Shown one piece after another: positions 54,282 through 62,818 of a stretch of 64,000 nucleotides of DNA (position 1 is its first letter; each line of letters begins with the position of its first letter). The notes under the pieces are model-generated. The model made no database searches. It was given only the letters and a program-made list of their open reading frames with translations, and had not been told where the DNA came from. The translations under genes and the position numbers were made by a program. Source of the DNA: Caballeronia sp. dw_19 (GTDB taxonomy: Bacteria; Pseudomonadota; Gammaproteobacteria; Burkholderiales; Burkholderiaceae); assembly GCF_018449515.1 (NCBI RefSeq), contig NZ_JAAVUQ010000014.1:124001-188000 (forward strand), given 5' to 3'.

Positions 54282-54674
54282 ATGGCCAGCACACAGCCCG
54301 AGAGGGTCTACTCCGACAATGAAATCCAGCAGCGTCTCACCGGCGCGCTCCAGCACTGGTACATGGAGGACGGCTGGCTGCGCCGCAAGTACAAGACGGA
54401 GGGATGGAAGGGCACGCTGATGGTGGTGAATACCGTCGGGCATCTCGCGGAAGCGGCGTGGCACCACCCGGACCTGACGGTGTCGTATGCGTTCGTGGTC
54501 GTTAAACTGAAGACGCATTCGGCCAAAGGCATCACCGACAAGGATTTCGCGCTCGCGACCAAGATCGAGGAAGTGATCCAGTGGCAACCGGGACTGGAAG
54601 GGGGGCCGCTGGAGGGCACCCCTCGCGACGACCAGCGTTTCCGCTATATCAAGTACGACGCACCGAAGGCCTGA
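54282..54674 (+). CDS. Pterin-4a-carbinolamine dehydratase-like protein
   Basis: 130 residues, about 30 longer than typical PhhB/DCoH. The motif '[E]AAWHHPDLTVSYAFVVVK' (in part 'EAAWHHPDLTVSYAFVVV') with the two catalytic His is present, and 'VYSDNEIQQRLTGALQHWYM' matches the family N-terminus. In methylotrophs, dehydratase-like genes sit with H4MPT genes and may take part in pterin cofactor metabolism. Here it starts the plus-strand C1 cluster, divergent from xoxF. No phenylalanine hydroxylase gene is nearby. Confidence 0.8.
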   Translation: MASTQPERVYSDNEIQQRLTGALQHWYMEDGWLRRKYKTEGWKGTLMVVNTVGHLAEAAWHHPDLTVSYAFVVVKLKTHSAKGITDKDFALATKIEEVIQWQPGLEGGPLEGTPRDDQRFRYIKYDAPKA

Positions 54675-54691
54675 GCGGGTCCGTGAATCCG

Positions 54692-54708
54692 TTGGTACGG
54701 CTCTTGCC
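54692..54708 (+). promoter_or_regulatory. Sigma-54-like promoter upstream of beta-RFAP synthase
   Basis: TTGGTACGGCTCTTGCC. GG (54694-54695) and GC (54706-54707) are exactly 10 bases apart and the TTGG-TACG and TTGC elements match the -24/-12 consensus closely. It lies about 70 bp upstream of the chosen start at 54777. Confidence 0.65.
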
Positions 54709-54776
54709 TTGAAGGCCACGCACCCGGCTTCACCGCCACGGCTTTGACCACGACATCGAACCCAGGGACACTCGCG

Positions 54777-55868
54777 ATGCAGCTTCGCCTGGATCAGCAA
54801 TCGGACCGTGAATCGGACCATGAATCGGACCATTCGACGGATACCGCCGCGCCGCTTTCCACCGTGACGGTCGATGCCCCCGCTCGTCTGCACCTGGGTT
54901 TTCTCGACCCGAGCGGGTCGCTCGGGCGCGCGTTCGGCAGCGTCGGATTGACAATAGACGCACCCGGTATGCGGATCACCGCACACTACGCCGACGAGAC
55001 GCGGGTGCTCGGCGCACACACCGACGCACAGCGCGAGCGCATCACGCACTATCTGGGCTTGCTGCATGACGCCTACGGCGGACGGCCGGTCCTGATCGAC
55101 GTCCGGCGCGCCCCTCGCGCGCACGCGGGCCTCGGCTCGGGCACGCAGCTCGCGCTGGCGGTCGGCACCGCGTTCGTCAGATTGCTGGGACGGCCTGTGC
55201 CCACCGCCGATCTCGCGCGGCTGCTCGGACGCGGCGCGCGCTCGGGTATCGGCATGCTCGGTTTTGATCACGGCGGGTTGATCGTGGACAGCGGCCCCGG
55301 CGCCGGCCATGGATCCCACCCGCCTCGCCGCGTGCCATCGATCCTGACACGCCTGCCGTTTCCCGACACCTGGCGCATCCTGCTCGTCGACGACACCCGT
55401 CAGGAGGGCCTTCACGGCGACGAGGAACGGCAAGCGCTCGCGACCCTCGCTCCATTCCCGGAAGAGCTTGCCGCACACCTGTGTCACCTCGTGCTCATGC
55501 TCGTGCTGCCCGGCATCGCGGAACATGATTTCGATGCGTTCGCGAGAGGTATCGGCGAATTGCAGCAGACTATCGGCGAATATTTCGCGCCCGCTCAAGG
55601 CGGTATTTTCTCGAGCCCCGCGGTGGCGGCGGCACTCGACGCGGCTGCCGCCGCCACGGAACATCGCGCGGGCATCGGCCAGACATCGTGGGGACCTACC
55701 GGTTTCGCGTTCGTGCACAGCGCCCAGGATGCCGAGCGGGCGCTCGCCGCCGCGACGGACGCCGCGCGCGGCATCCCCGGCATCGTGTGTTCGGTGGCGG
55801 CGGGGAACAATCGCGGCGCGTCCATTCATGCCGGTGGCCTGCAACGCTGCAAAAGCGATCTCCCTTAA
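54777..55868 (+). CDS. Beta-ribofuranosylaminobenzene 5'-phosphate synthase
   Basis: 363 residues. The GHMP-kinase-like core 'VDAPARLHLGFLDPSGSLGR' and 'APRAHAGLGSGTQLALAVGT' (phosphate loop) and 'GARSGIGMLGFDHGGLIVDS' match beta-RFAP synthase. The enzyme condenses PRPP with 4-hydroxybenzoate or p-aminobenzoate in the first step of methanopterin synthesis. The first 20 residues carry an unusual acidic/basic repeat (three copies of ESDH/SDRE-like units) from a 12-bp tandem repeat. A TTG at 54744 is also open. Confidence 0.9.
   Translation: MQLRLDQQSDRESDHESDHSTDTAAPLSTVTVDAPARLHLGFLDPSGSLGRAFGSVGLTIDAPGMRITAHYADETRVLGAHTDAQRERITHYLGLLHDAYGGRPVLIDVRRAPRAHAGLGSGTQLALAVGTAFVRLLGRPVPTADLARLLGRGARSGIGMLGFDHGGLIVDSGPGAGHGSHPPRRVPSILTRLPFPDTWRILLVDDTRQEGLHGDEERQALATLAPFPEELAAHLCHLVLMLVLPGIAEHDFDAFARGIGELQQTIGEYFAPAQGGIFSSPAVAAALDAAAAATEHRAGIGQTSWGPTGFAFVHSAQDAERALAAATDAARGIPGIVCSVAAGNNRGASIHAGGLQRCKSDLP
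54799..54836 (+). repeat. 12-bp tandem repeat in the beta-RFAP synthase gene
   Basis: Three copies of a unit close to GAATCGGACCAT, in frame, adding four residues each near the protein N-terminus. Copy number could change by slippage without breaking the frame. Confidence 0.6.
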
Positions 55869-55946
55869 GCGCCGCGGGTATCGATCCACGGACCCAGGGG
55901 CCAAAGGCCCATTGAACCGCCATCAACCGGAAACGAGTCCATCGCC

Positions 55947-56873
55947 ATGTCCGAAGCCACAGAAAGGCCCTACATCCTGCACATGTTGACGGCCACGCCG
56001 CAGATGAGTCCCTTCGATGTCAACATGGCCGCCGATGCCGGTTACCAGGTCATTGTTCCCTACTGCAATGTCCGTGCGGAGAACGTCGTCACGCTGACCC
56101 AGGATGCGATTTTTTCCCGCGGTCCCAAAGGCGTGTCGCGCACGGGGCTGTTCATCGGCGGACGCGACGTCATGCTCGCCGCCGACATGCTCGACACCGC
56201 GCGCCATGCGATGGTCCCGCCCTTCGAAGTCTCGGTATTTGCCGATCCGAGCGGCTCGTACACGACCGCCGCCGCGCTCGTCGCGCTCGTCGAACGTCAC
56301 CTGAAAGCGGGCCACGGCGCGGAACTCGGCGGCAAGCGCGTGCTGATTCTCGGGGGCACCGGCGCGGTGGGTCGCGTGGCCGCCGCCATGGCCGCGTCGC
56401 TGGGTGCGCAAGTCCTGATAGCGAGCCATTCGGACATCGCCCGCGCGACCCAGGTGAGTGACGAAGTCAACCAGCGCTTTGACATCGCGACCACCGGCGT
56501 CTCGGTTCACACGCGTGACGAATTGCATCACGCGCTCGCGGCCGCCGAGGTCGTGATGGCAACCGCGGTGGCAGGTGTTCAGGTCATGAGCGCAGCCGAC
56601 GTCAGGGTCGCAAAACACTTGCTGATCGCGGCCGATGTCAATGCCGTACCGCCCGAAGGCATCACGGGCGTGCACGTCATGGACGATGGCAAGCCGCTCG
56701 CGGGCGCGGTGCGCGAAGACGCGCTCGCCATAGGCGCGCTTGCGATCGGCAACGTCAAATACCAGGTCGAGCATCGCCTGTTCATTCGGATGCGCACCGG
56801 CGGCAAGCCGGTCTATCTCGGCTTTCCCGAAGCCTTCGACGAAGCCCGCGCGATCGTCGGCGGCATCGCCTGA
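55947..56873 (+). CDS. mtdB: NAD(P)-dependent methylene-H4MPT dehydrogenase
   Basis: 308 residues. 'ILHMLTATPQMSPFDVNMAA' near the start and 'GGKRVLILGGTGAVGRVAAA' (Rossmann) are typical of MtdB/MtdA-like dehydrogenases, and gene context with mch and fae points to MtdB. It oxidises methylene-H4MPT to methenyl-H4MPT. The stop TGA overlaps the ATG of the next gene by one base, so the two are translationally coupled. Confidence 0.9.
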   Translation: MSEATERPYILHMLTATPQMSPFDVNMAADAGYQVIVPYCNVRAENVVTLTQDAIFSRGPKGVSRTGLFIGGRDVMLAADMLDTARHAMVPPFEVSVFADPSGSYTTAAALVALVERHLKAGHGAELGGKRVLILGGTGAVGRVAAAMAASLGAQVLIASHSDIARATQVSDEVNQRFDIATTGVSVHTRDELHHALAAAEVVMATAVAGVQVMSAADVRVAKHLLIAADVNAVPPEGITGVHVMDDGKPLAGAVREDALAIGALAIGNVKYQVEHRLFIRMRTGGKPVYLGFPEAFDEARAIVGGIA

Positions 56874-58099
56874 TGCATCGTTCGTTCATGACGCCCGGCA
56901 TCCGTTGCGCGCAAGCATCGACCATCGCCGCCGTCGGGTTGTCGGCGCGCATGCTGGCGCAGTCCGCGCGGCGCGCGGGGCTGAACGTGGCCGCGCTGGA
57001 TATCTTCGGCGACCGCGACACGCGGCGATATGCGCCGCTATGGTTCGATATCGGCGGCGAGGGTTTGTCGATCGACCCTCAACGGCTCTTCGATGCGCTA
57101 GAGCGTACGGCGCGGCTGCCACGCATGCTCGGCTTCGTGACAAGCAGCGGACTCGAGCCGCTGATGCAGGAATTGTGCAGCGCACGGCGATTGCCGCGCC
57201 TGATAGGGAACAGCGCCGAAGCAACCGCGGCCGTACGCGAGCCGTGCCGGTTTTTTGCGCTGCTCGATCGCCTGGGCATCGCCCATCCGGAGGTCTCCCA
57301 CCTACCTCCCCCGGATCCCGCCGGCTGGCTCTTCAAACGCGCCGACGGCTGCGGCGGGATGCATATTGAAGCACTGGATTCGACGTCGAACAAGCCGGCG
57401 GCCAACGGCTATTTCCAGCGCCTGGCCGCAGGACGTTCGATGTCCGCGCTGTTTGTCGCCGCACGGCGAAAAGCGTCCGTCATCGGCTTTGCAGAGCAGC
57501 TCAGCCAAGCCGCGGGGAACCGGCCGTTCCTGCACACCGGGTCGATCGGTCCCGCCGAGGTCTCGCCGCCCGTCATGGACTTCGTCACGACGGCAATCGG
57601 CGCGATCGTGGCGAACACGGGCCTCGCAGGCCTGAACAGCATCGACTTCCTGCTGGACGGCGACACTGTCCGGGTCCTCGAGATCAATGCGCGCCCTTCA
57701 TCGACGATGACACTCTACGAGACCGCCGCGCCCGAAGCATGGCCGCGTGGTTTGATCGCGTGTCATCTCGATGCGTGTCTAGATGGCCGCTTACCTCCGC
57801 CCTCATCCCCCTTCCCCGCTGCAACGCGCTCAAAAGCCGGTCAGCGCGTGGTGTTCGCGCCGCGCAACCTGGTTATCTCCGGTCCCTTCAGCAATGCCTG
57901 CCTGGCCGACCCTGTGTGCCATGACGTGCCGCATCCCGGCGCGCAAATCGGCGCGGGCGAGCCGGTCTGCACGTTAGTCGTCACGCAGTCCTCCACCTCC
58001 GCCGTCCGCGACGAACTCAAGCGCCGCGAAGCGCTCGTTTTACAACGGATCAAAACCTGTCATGAGCACACTGATGCCGTCATCTCTTCCTCCGCCTGA
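56873..58099 (+). CDS. ATP-grasp protein of the H4MPT cluster
   Basis: 408 residues. An N-terminal 'AAVGLSARMLAQSARRAGLN' fold precedes an ATP-grasp domain: 'WLFKRADGCGGMHI' (glycine loop) and 'NSIDFLLDGDTVRVLEINAR' with the Mg-binding Glu-x-Asn. Such ATP-grasp genes are a known part of bacterial H4MPT clusters and are thought to help in the cofactor's side chain, but the exact step is not established. It is coupled to mtdB and overlaps mch by 38 bp. Confidence 0.8.
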   Translation: MHRSFMTPGIRCAQASTIAAVGLSARMLAQSARRAGLNVAALDIFGDRDTRRYAPLWFDIGGEGLSIDPQRLFDALERTARLPRMLGFVTSSGLEPLMQELCSARRLPRLIGNSAEATAAVREPCRFFALLDRLGIAHPEVSHLPPPDPAGWLFKRADGCGGMHIEALDSTSNKPAANGYFQRLAAGRSMSALFVAARRKASVIGFAEQLSQAAGNRPFLHTGSIGPAEVSPPVMDFVTTAIGAIVANTGLAGLNSIDFLLDGDTVRVLEINARPSSTMTLYETAAPEAWPRGLIACHLDACLDGRLPPPSSPFPAATRSKAGQRVVFAPRNLVISGPFSNACLADPVCHDVPHPGAQIGAGEPVCTLVVTQSSTSAVRDELKRREALVLQRIKTCHEHTDAVISSSA

Positions 58100-59102
58100 G
58101 CTCAGCGTCAACGCGCTGAGCGAGCGGCTCGCCAGCCGCCTTGTCGACCATGCCGCGCGGCTGCGCCTGGCCGTTTCGCGCACGCCCGACGGCACGGTGA
58201 TCGTCGATGCGGGTATCGACGCCATGGGCGGCATCGAAGCGGGCGTGCTGATCGCGCGGCTGTGCATGGGCGGTCTCGGGCGGGTTGCGGTACGCACGAG
58301 TCTCGACGCCAATCCGCTCTGGCCGAGCATGATCGAGGTCCATACGTCGTCACCCGTGCTCGCCTGCCTTGGCAGCCAATACGCGGGTTGGAGCTTGTCG
58401 GCGACGAAAGAACAAACCGGCGGCAAAAAGTTCTTCTCGCTCGGATCAGGCCCGGCGCGCGCGTTGGCGGGCAAGGAAACGCTCTTCGATGAACTCGGCT
58501 ATCGCGACCGCCACGATCGCGGCGCGCTCGTGCTGGAAGTGGACCGCTTGCCGCCGCCAGTCGTGATCGACAAGATCCTGCGCGACTGCGCATTGGCGCC
58601 CGACAAACTCACGCTCATTGTCACGCCGACACACTCTGTCGCGGGAACGGTGCAGGTCGTCGCACGCGTGGTCGAGGTTGCACTGCACAAGACGCATGTG
58701 CTCGGCGTGGACCTCGGCGAGATCATCGAGGGCAGCGGCTCGGCACCTTTACCGCCGCCCGCGCCGGACGCGATCCAGGCGATGGGCCGCACCAACGACG
58801 CCATTCTCTACGGCGGCCGTGTGCACCTGAGCGTGAAAAGCGACGCCGTCGCACAACGGCTCGCCGCGGAATTACCGTCATCGAATGCGCGTGATTACGG
58901 GCGTCCTTTCGCCGATATCTTCACATCGTTCAACTACGACTTTTATCAGATCGACCCCGCGTTGTTCGCGCCCGCCGAAGTGTGGGTCAGCAGCCTCGAA
59001 AGCGGCACGACCTATCACGGCGGCAAGCTCGACATGGCGCTGCTCGACACCCAGTGGAGCGGCACGTCAGCGCCGCAATCCGGCGCAGGGCAGCCGCCAT
59101 GA
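58062..59102 (+). CDS. mch: Methenyl-H4MPT cyclohydrolase
   Basis: 346 residues. 'SVNALSERLASRLVDHAARL', 'VDAGIDAMGGIEAGVLIARL' and 'PSMIEVHTSSPVLACLGSQY' fit Mch, which hydrolyses methenyl-H4MPT to formyl-H4MPT in the cytoplasm. It overlaps the preceding ATP-grasp gene by 38 bp and the next by 4 bp; an internal ATG at 58074 would shorten the overlap to 26 bp. Part of the tight cluster. Confidence 0.92.
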   Translation: MSTLMPSSLPPPELSVNALSERLASRLVDHAARLRLAVSRTPDGTVIVDAGIDAMGGIEAGVLIARLCMGGLGRVAVRTSLDANPLWPSMIEVHTSSPVLACLGSQYAGWSLSATKEQTGGKKFFSLGSGPARALAGKETLFDELGYRDRHDRGALVLEVDRLPPPVVIDKILRDCALAPDKLTLIVTPTHSVAGTVQVVARVVEVALHKTHVLGVDLGEIIEGSGSAPLPPPAPDAIQAMGRTNDAILYGGRVHLSVKSDAVAQRLAAELPSSNARDYGRPFADIFTSFNYDFYQIDPALFAPAEVWVSSLESGTTYHGGKLDMALLDTQWSGTSAPQSGAGQPP

Positions 59103-60079
59103 GCATCGGACTTCGGGTCGCCATCATGACCGACGAAACCGGCTGGCACACCGGACGCCTGAAAAAAGCGTTCCTCGCGCGTGACGTAAACGCGCGCTGC
59201 GTGGATCTGGCGCAATGCCGGATCGACACCACGTGGGCGGCTCACGGTCTCGCGATCCCGGGCTTCGGGCACGACCTGCCCGATGCGGTATTCGTACGCG
59301 GCATCGCGGGCGGAACGTTCGAGCAGGTCACGCTGCGGCTCGGCATCCTGCACGCGCTGCGCGAATGCGGCGTGCCGGTCTACAACGACGCGCGCTCGAT
59401 CGAGCGCAGCGTCGATAAATCGATGACCAGTTTTCTACTCAACCTGCATGGCGTGCCGACGCCCGCCACCTGGGCAGGTGAATCGGCAGCCTTCGCGCAG
59501 CGGGTATTGATGCGTGAGGCGGCCGCGAACCGCCGGGTCGTGCTCAAGCCGCTGTTTGGATCGCAGGGCAAGGGGTTGAGACGGCTGGGAACCAACCGTC
59601 GTGACGGAACGCTCGCGCCGTTGCCGTCATTGCGGGCATCCGGGCAAGTCGCTTATCTGCAGCGCTATGTGGAAACCGCGCGGCCGGGCTTCGACTGGCG
59701 CGTTCTCGTGATCGGCGGCAGGGCGGTCGCGGCCATGCGGCGCGTGGGGGGCAAAGGCTGGATTCATAACTTCGCGCAAGGGGCGACATGCGAGCGCGCG
59801 CCGCTCGACCCCGTCCTCGCCGATACCGCCGAGCGAGCGACCCGCGCGCTCGGCCTCGACTATGCGGGCGTCGACCTGATTCCTTCTCCGCGCGCGTCCG
59901 GTAACGGCGACGATGAAAAACGGCCGCTGGTGCTCGAAGTCAACGGCGTGGCGGCATGGCGAGGCTTGCAATCGGTGACGGATCTCGACATAGCCGCCGC
60001 GCTCGCTGACGATCTGCTTGAGCGCAGGCTCGCTGCGCACGCGCCGGCGGCTCTCAAGACCCGCAATGTCTTGCGATAG
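59099..60079 (+). CDS. RimK-like ATP-grasp ligase of the H4MPT cluster
   Basis: 326 residues. The start 'MSIGLRVAIMTDETGWHTGR' overlaps the mch stop (ATGA). The RimK-type pattern 'RRVVLKPLFGSQGKGLRRLG' (ATP loop) and 'LVLEVNGVAAWRGL' (Mg-binding E-x-N) mark an amino-acid ligase. In archaea RimK-like MptN adds glutamate to methanopterin-type cofactors. A similar addition of a side-chain residue to bacterial H4MPT is possible. Confidence 0.85.
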   Translation: MSIGLRVAIMTDETGWHTGRLKKAFLARDVNARCVDLAQCRIDTTWAAHGLAIPGFGHDLPDAVFVRGIAGGTFEQVTLRLGILHALRECGVPVYNDARSIERSVDKSMTSFLLNLHGVPTPATWAGESAAFAQRVLMREAAANRRVVLKPLFGSQGKGLRRLGTNRRDGTLAPLPSLRASGQVAYLQRYVETARPGFDWRVLVIGGRAVAAMRRVGGKGWIHNFAQGATCERAPLDPVLADTAERATRALGLDYAGVDLIPSPRASGNGDDEKRPLVLEVNGVAAWRGLQSVTDLDIAAALADDLLERRLAAHAPAALKTRNVLR

Positions 60080-60980
60080 CGCCTTCACCCTCGCCAAGGC
60101 AAGAGCGGCCTTTTTACGGGCTTGCCGGCTCGATGTAGAAACCGCGAAGCCCGGCAACGTCAGCGTCGGCTACCCGGGCCACGGCATGACGGCCGCCCAA
60201 TTCATCGCGAGCGCGGACGCCGCGGCGAATGCGCTGTTCGCGCCCGGCGCGAGGGTCGGTATGCGCATTCTCGACGCGGTCAGCCGCACGCGCGAGGCGG
60301 CCGGCTGCAACACCAACCTCGGCATCGTGTTGCTGGTCTCGCCACTTGCCGCCGCGCTCGAGATCCACGCGGACGACCCTCGCGCCGACGCCGGCCTCTC
60401 TGCCGGCGCATGGCGCACTGCAACGCAACGGGTGCTGGCCACGCTCGATCTCGACGATACCCGCGCCGCTTATCGCGCGATTGCGCTCGCCAATCCCGGC
60501 GGCCTGGGCGACGCACCCGAACAATCGGTCCATGACTTGCCAAGCGTCGATCTTCGCACCGCGATGACGCTGGCTGCCGGACGCGACAGCATCGCGCGCC
60601 AGTATGCGAATGGATTTCGCGACGTGTTTGAAACGGGCCTTGAAACCGTGCGCCGCGCTCAACGTTCAGGACATTCGCAACCGGCCACGGCGCTCACGCT
60701 TGACGTGTTCCTTGCCTTCCTGAGCGGCTGGCCCGATTCACACATTGTGCGCAAGCACGGCCTGCCCGTGGCGCAGAGTGTCACGCGGGAGGCACGCAAG
60801 CGTCAGGACGCGATGCATCGCGCGCTGGCTCACGGCACAGTCGCGAACGAACTGCTTGCCCTCGGCGAGTGGGACGCCGAACTCAAGGCGCAAGGCATCA
60901 ACCCGGGCACGAGCGCGGATCTCACGGTCGCCACGTTGTTCGTCGCCGGCGTCGCCGACGGCATCCTGGACGAGACCTGA
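60066..60980 (+). CDS. CitG/MdcB-like triphosphoribosyl-dephospho-CoA synthase family protein
   Basis: 304 residues. 'ETAKPGNVSVGYPGHGMTAA' and 'GCNTNLGIVLLVSPLAAALE' are the family hallmarks. CitG makes the citrate-lyase cofactor precursor from dephospho-CoA and ATP; in C1 clusters the gene is a regular member with a proposed role in the H4MPT pathway (possibly phosphoribosyl transfer). It overlaps the RimK-like gene by 14 bp. No citrate lyase genes are near. Confidence 0.85.
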   Translation: MSCDSAFTLAKARAAFLRACRLDVETAKPGNVSVGYPGHGMTAAQFIASADAAANALFAPGARVGMRILDAVSRTREAAGCNTNLGIVLLVSPLAAALEIHADDPRADAGLSAGAWRTATQRVLATLDLDDTRAAYRAIALANPGGLGDAPEQSVHDLPSVDLRTAMTLAAGRDSIARQYANGFRDVFETGLETVRRAQRSGHSQPATALTLDVFLAFLSGWPDSHIVRKHGLPVAQSVTREARKRQDAMHRALAHGTVANELLALGEWDAELKAQGINPGTSADLTVATLFVAGVADGILDET

Positions 60981-61029
60981 GCGCACCTGAGCACGCGGCT
61001 GCGCCGACACTGCGGCGACAAGCCTGCCA

Positions 61030-61046
61030 TTGGCACGGAACATGAT
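61030..61046 (+). promoter_or_regulatory. Partial sigma-54-like site upstream of fae
   Basis: TTGGCACGGAACATGAT: the -24 element TTGGCACG is perfect, but the -12 element reads ATGA instead of TTGC. It lies about 110 bp upstream of fae. Half-match only. Confidence 0.4.
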
Positions 61047-61152
61047 AGGAACAGCCATGGTTCTCAACCAGCACCGGGCGTCGTCGATCCGCGCCGTTCG
61101 CGTGCCGCCCGCCAAGCGGGCACATTCAATATCCAATCACTGGAGGAACAGC

Positions 61153-61662
61153 ATGGCCAAAATCAACCGCGTCATGGTAGGCGAGTCGCTAGTCGGCGAC
61201 GGCAACGAGGTCGCTCATATCGACTTGCTGATTGGACCGCGCGGTTCTGCTGTCGAAACCGCGTTTTGCCACGCCCTGACCAATAACAAGGACGGCTTCA
61301 CGTCGCTGCTGGCGGTCGTCGCGCCCAATCTCATCACCCGTCCGAATACGGTGATGTTCAATAAGGTAACCATCAAGGGTGCGAAGCAGGCCGTGCAGAT
61401 GTTCGGTCCTGCCCAGCATGCTGTCGCGCTCGCAGTCGCGGATAGCGTTGAAGACGGTACGATTCCGAAGGACGAAGCCGACGACGTTTTTATATGCGTG
61501 GGCGTATTCATTCACTGGGAAGCCGACGACGACAAGAAGATCCAGGAATACAACTACAAGGCTACCCGCGAAGCGATCCAGCGCGCGGTTGCCGGTGAAC
61601 CAAGCGCTGCCGATGTGGTTGCGAAGAAATCTTCCGTCGCGCATCCATTTGCGGCGGCCTGA
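61153..61662 (+). CDS. fae: Formaldehyde-activating enzyme
   Basis: 169 residues. 'VGESLVGDGNEVAHIDLLIG', with the catalytic His in 'NEVAHIDL', and 'FCHALTNNKDGFTSLLAVVA', 'RPNTVMFNKVTI' and 'FGPAQHAVALAVADSV' are strongly conserved Fae motifs. It condenses formaldehyde with H4MPT to methylene-H4MPT, the entry reaction for the MtdB/Mch branch. The start has GGAGGAACAGC upstream. It is the last clearly named gene of the plus-strand cluster. Confidence 0.97.
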   Translation: MAKINRVMVGESLVGDGNEVAHIDLLIGPRGSAVETAFCHALTNNKDGFTSLLAVVAPNLITRPNTVMFNKVTIKGAKQAVQMFGPAQHAVALAVADSVEDGTIPKDEADDVFICVGVFIHWEADDDKKIQEYNYKATREAIQRAVAGEPSAADVVAKKSSVAHPFAAA

Positions 61663-61795
61663 AGCGCGGCGCAGCTCTATGGCGTTGTGTCAAAAACGAG
61701 CAGGTCTGGAAGGAGCCGCCAAAGTCATTCGTGACATGCGGCCCGCCCCACTCCTTCATTCAACCGAGAAATTACCCTTTTGGAGAGGACCCGGC

Positions 61796-62215
61796 ATGAC
61801 CTCCAGATGTCGCAGGCGGCTGCTGATTGCCTGCCTCGTGCTTGCTCCGTCGCTTGCATGGGCGACAGACCCGTCGACCGATCCCGTGGCCCCGGGCGCC
61901 GGCAATCCGGCGCAAGGCCACGATTACCCCACTCAGGGGCGCGTGGAATACGTGCTCGGCTGCATGGATGACAACGGTCACGACTTCGCCAACGTGTACA
62001 AATGCTCTTGCGCGATCGACCATATTGCGGCGATTCTTCCCTACGACGACTACGTCGAGCAAATGACGTTCTCGAAATATTCGACGCTCGGCGGCGAGGG
62101 CGGCAACGAGTTTCGCGTAGATCGGGCCAAAGCCCAAACGAAGAACTTCCGTACGATCCAGACCGAAGCTTTCCGCGCATGTGGCGTGACAAAGTCCGCC
62201 GCCAGGACCCAGTGA
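61796..62215 (+). CDS. Exported protein of unknown function in the C1 cluster
   Basis: 139 residues with a signal peptide ('LLIACLVLAPSLAWATD') and GGAGAGG upstream. The mature part has a Pro/Gly-rich start, then 'EYVLGCMDDNGHDFANVYKC' and 'SCAIDHIAAILPYDDYVEQM', with cysteines at about residues 55, 69, 71 and 132. I do not recognise the family by name. It follows fae by 133 bp and is plausibly co-expressed with it. A link to periplasmic methanol oxidation is likely but unproven. Confidence 0.7.
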   Translation: MTSRCRRRLLIACLVLAPSLAWATDPSTDPVAPGAGNPAQGHDYPTQGRVEYVLGCMDDNGHDFANVYKCSCAIDHIAAILPYDDYVEQMTFSKYSTLGGEGGNEFRVDRAKAQTKNFRTIQTEAFRACGVTKSAARTQ

Positions 62216-62281
62216 AGCGTGCGGCAGCGGTCTGCACATGCGGCGCGTGGCCTCTTTCGGGGCCATTAAGCGTACTGACGA

Positions 62282-62818
62282 TCAGTTCGGGATAAGCCCT
62301 TTTCCAAGGAAAGCGCAGGTCACGGCTTGCGCACTGACCGGCTCACGCCTGCGTTCGATTAAAACCCCGACCGATTCCACATCGGGAAACTTTGCGGGCT
62401 TCGCAAGCGACACCCGAACCCAATGCGCCCCGAAATCGGCAATCACCAGTTGAGCAATTTTCTCGGCAAGACGTTCGAGCAACTGCACGCCATGCGAAGC
62501 CAGCAATTTATGCAGCGCGTCGTGGACAGCTGCATAATTTACCGTGTCCTCGATACGATCGGTCGCACAGGCGCGGATCGACGGCACGCCTATCGTGAGA
62601 TTGATCCGCACCGGTTGCGGGTCCCGCAGTTCACTTACATCAATGCCAATCACCGTTTCCCCGGTGAAACCCTTGATGTAGACCATGTCCATGGGCAGGT
62701 CGCCGGCGGCTTGCGGCGGGGTATCGGCGGCGCGATAGTGAGGAATCACATCCATTTCCGCGCTCTGCAGCATGCCCGGCGAAGGTCGTGTGGGTCGAAG
62801 CGCATCGAAAAGCTCCAT
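62282..62818 (-). CDS. Dihydroneopterin aldolase (FolB-like)
   Basis: 178 residues, longer than FolB (about 120) because of an N-terminal extension of roughly 45 residues. The core 'VYIKGFTGETVIGIDVSELR', 'DTVNYAAVHDALHKLLASHG' and 'LLERLAEKIAQLVI' is that of dihydroneopterin aldolase. Methanopterin and folate synthesis both need 6-hydroxymethyl-dihydropterin made this way, so the gene may feed H4MPT synthesis. It faces the plus-strand cluster and would have its own promoter. Confidence 0.85.
   Translation of the reverse strand: MELFDALRPTRPSPGMLQSAEMDVIPHYRAADTPPQAAGDLPMDMVYIKGFTGETVIGIDVSELRDPQPVRINLTIGVPSIRACATDRIEDTVNYAAVHDALHKLLASHGVQLLERLAEKIAQLVIADFGAHWVRVSLAKPAKFPDVESVGVLIERRREPVSAQAVTCAFLGKGLIPN

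Noticed and set aside
54195..55904. 569-residue open frame on the minus strand
   Set aside because: Covers the pterin dehydratase and beta-RFAP synthase genes in antisense; Arg-rich with no domain.
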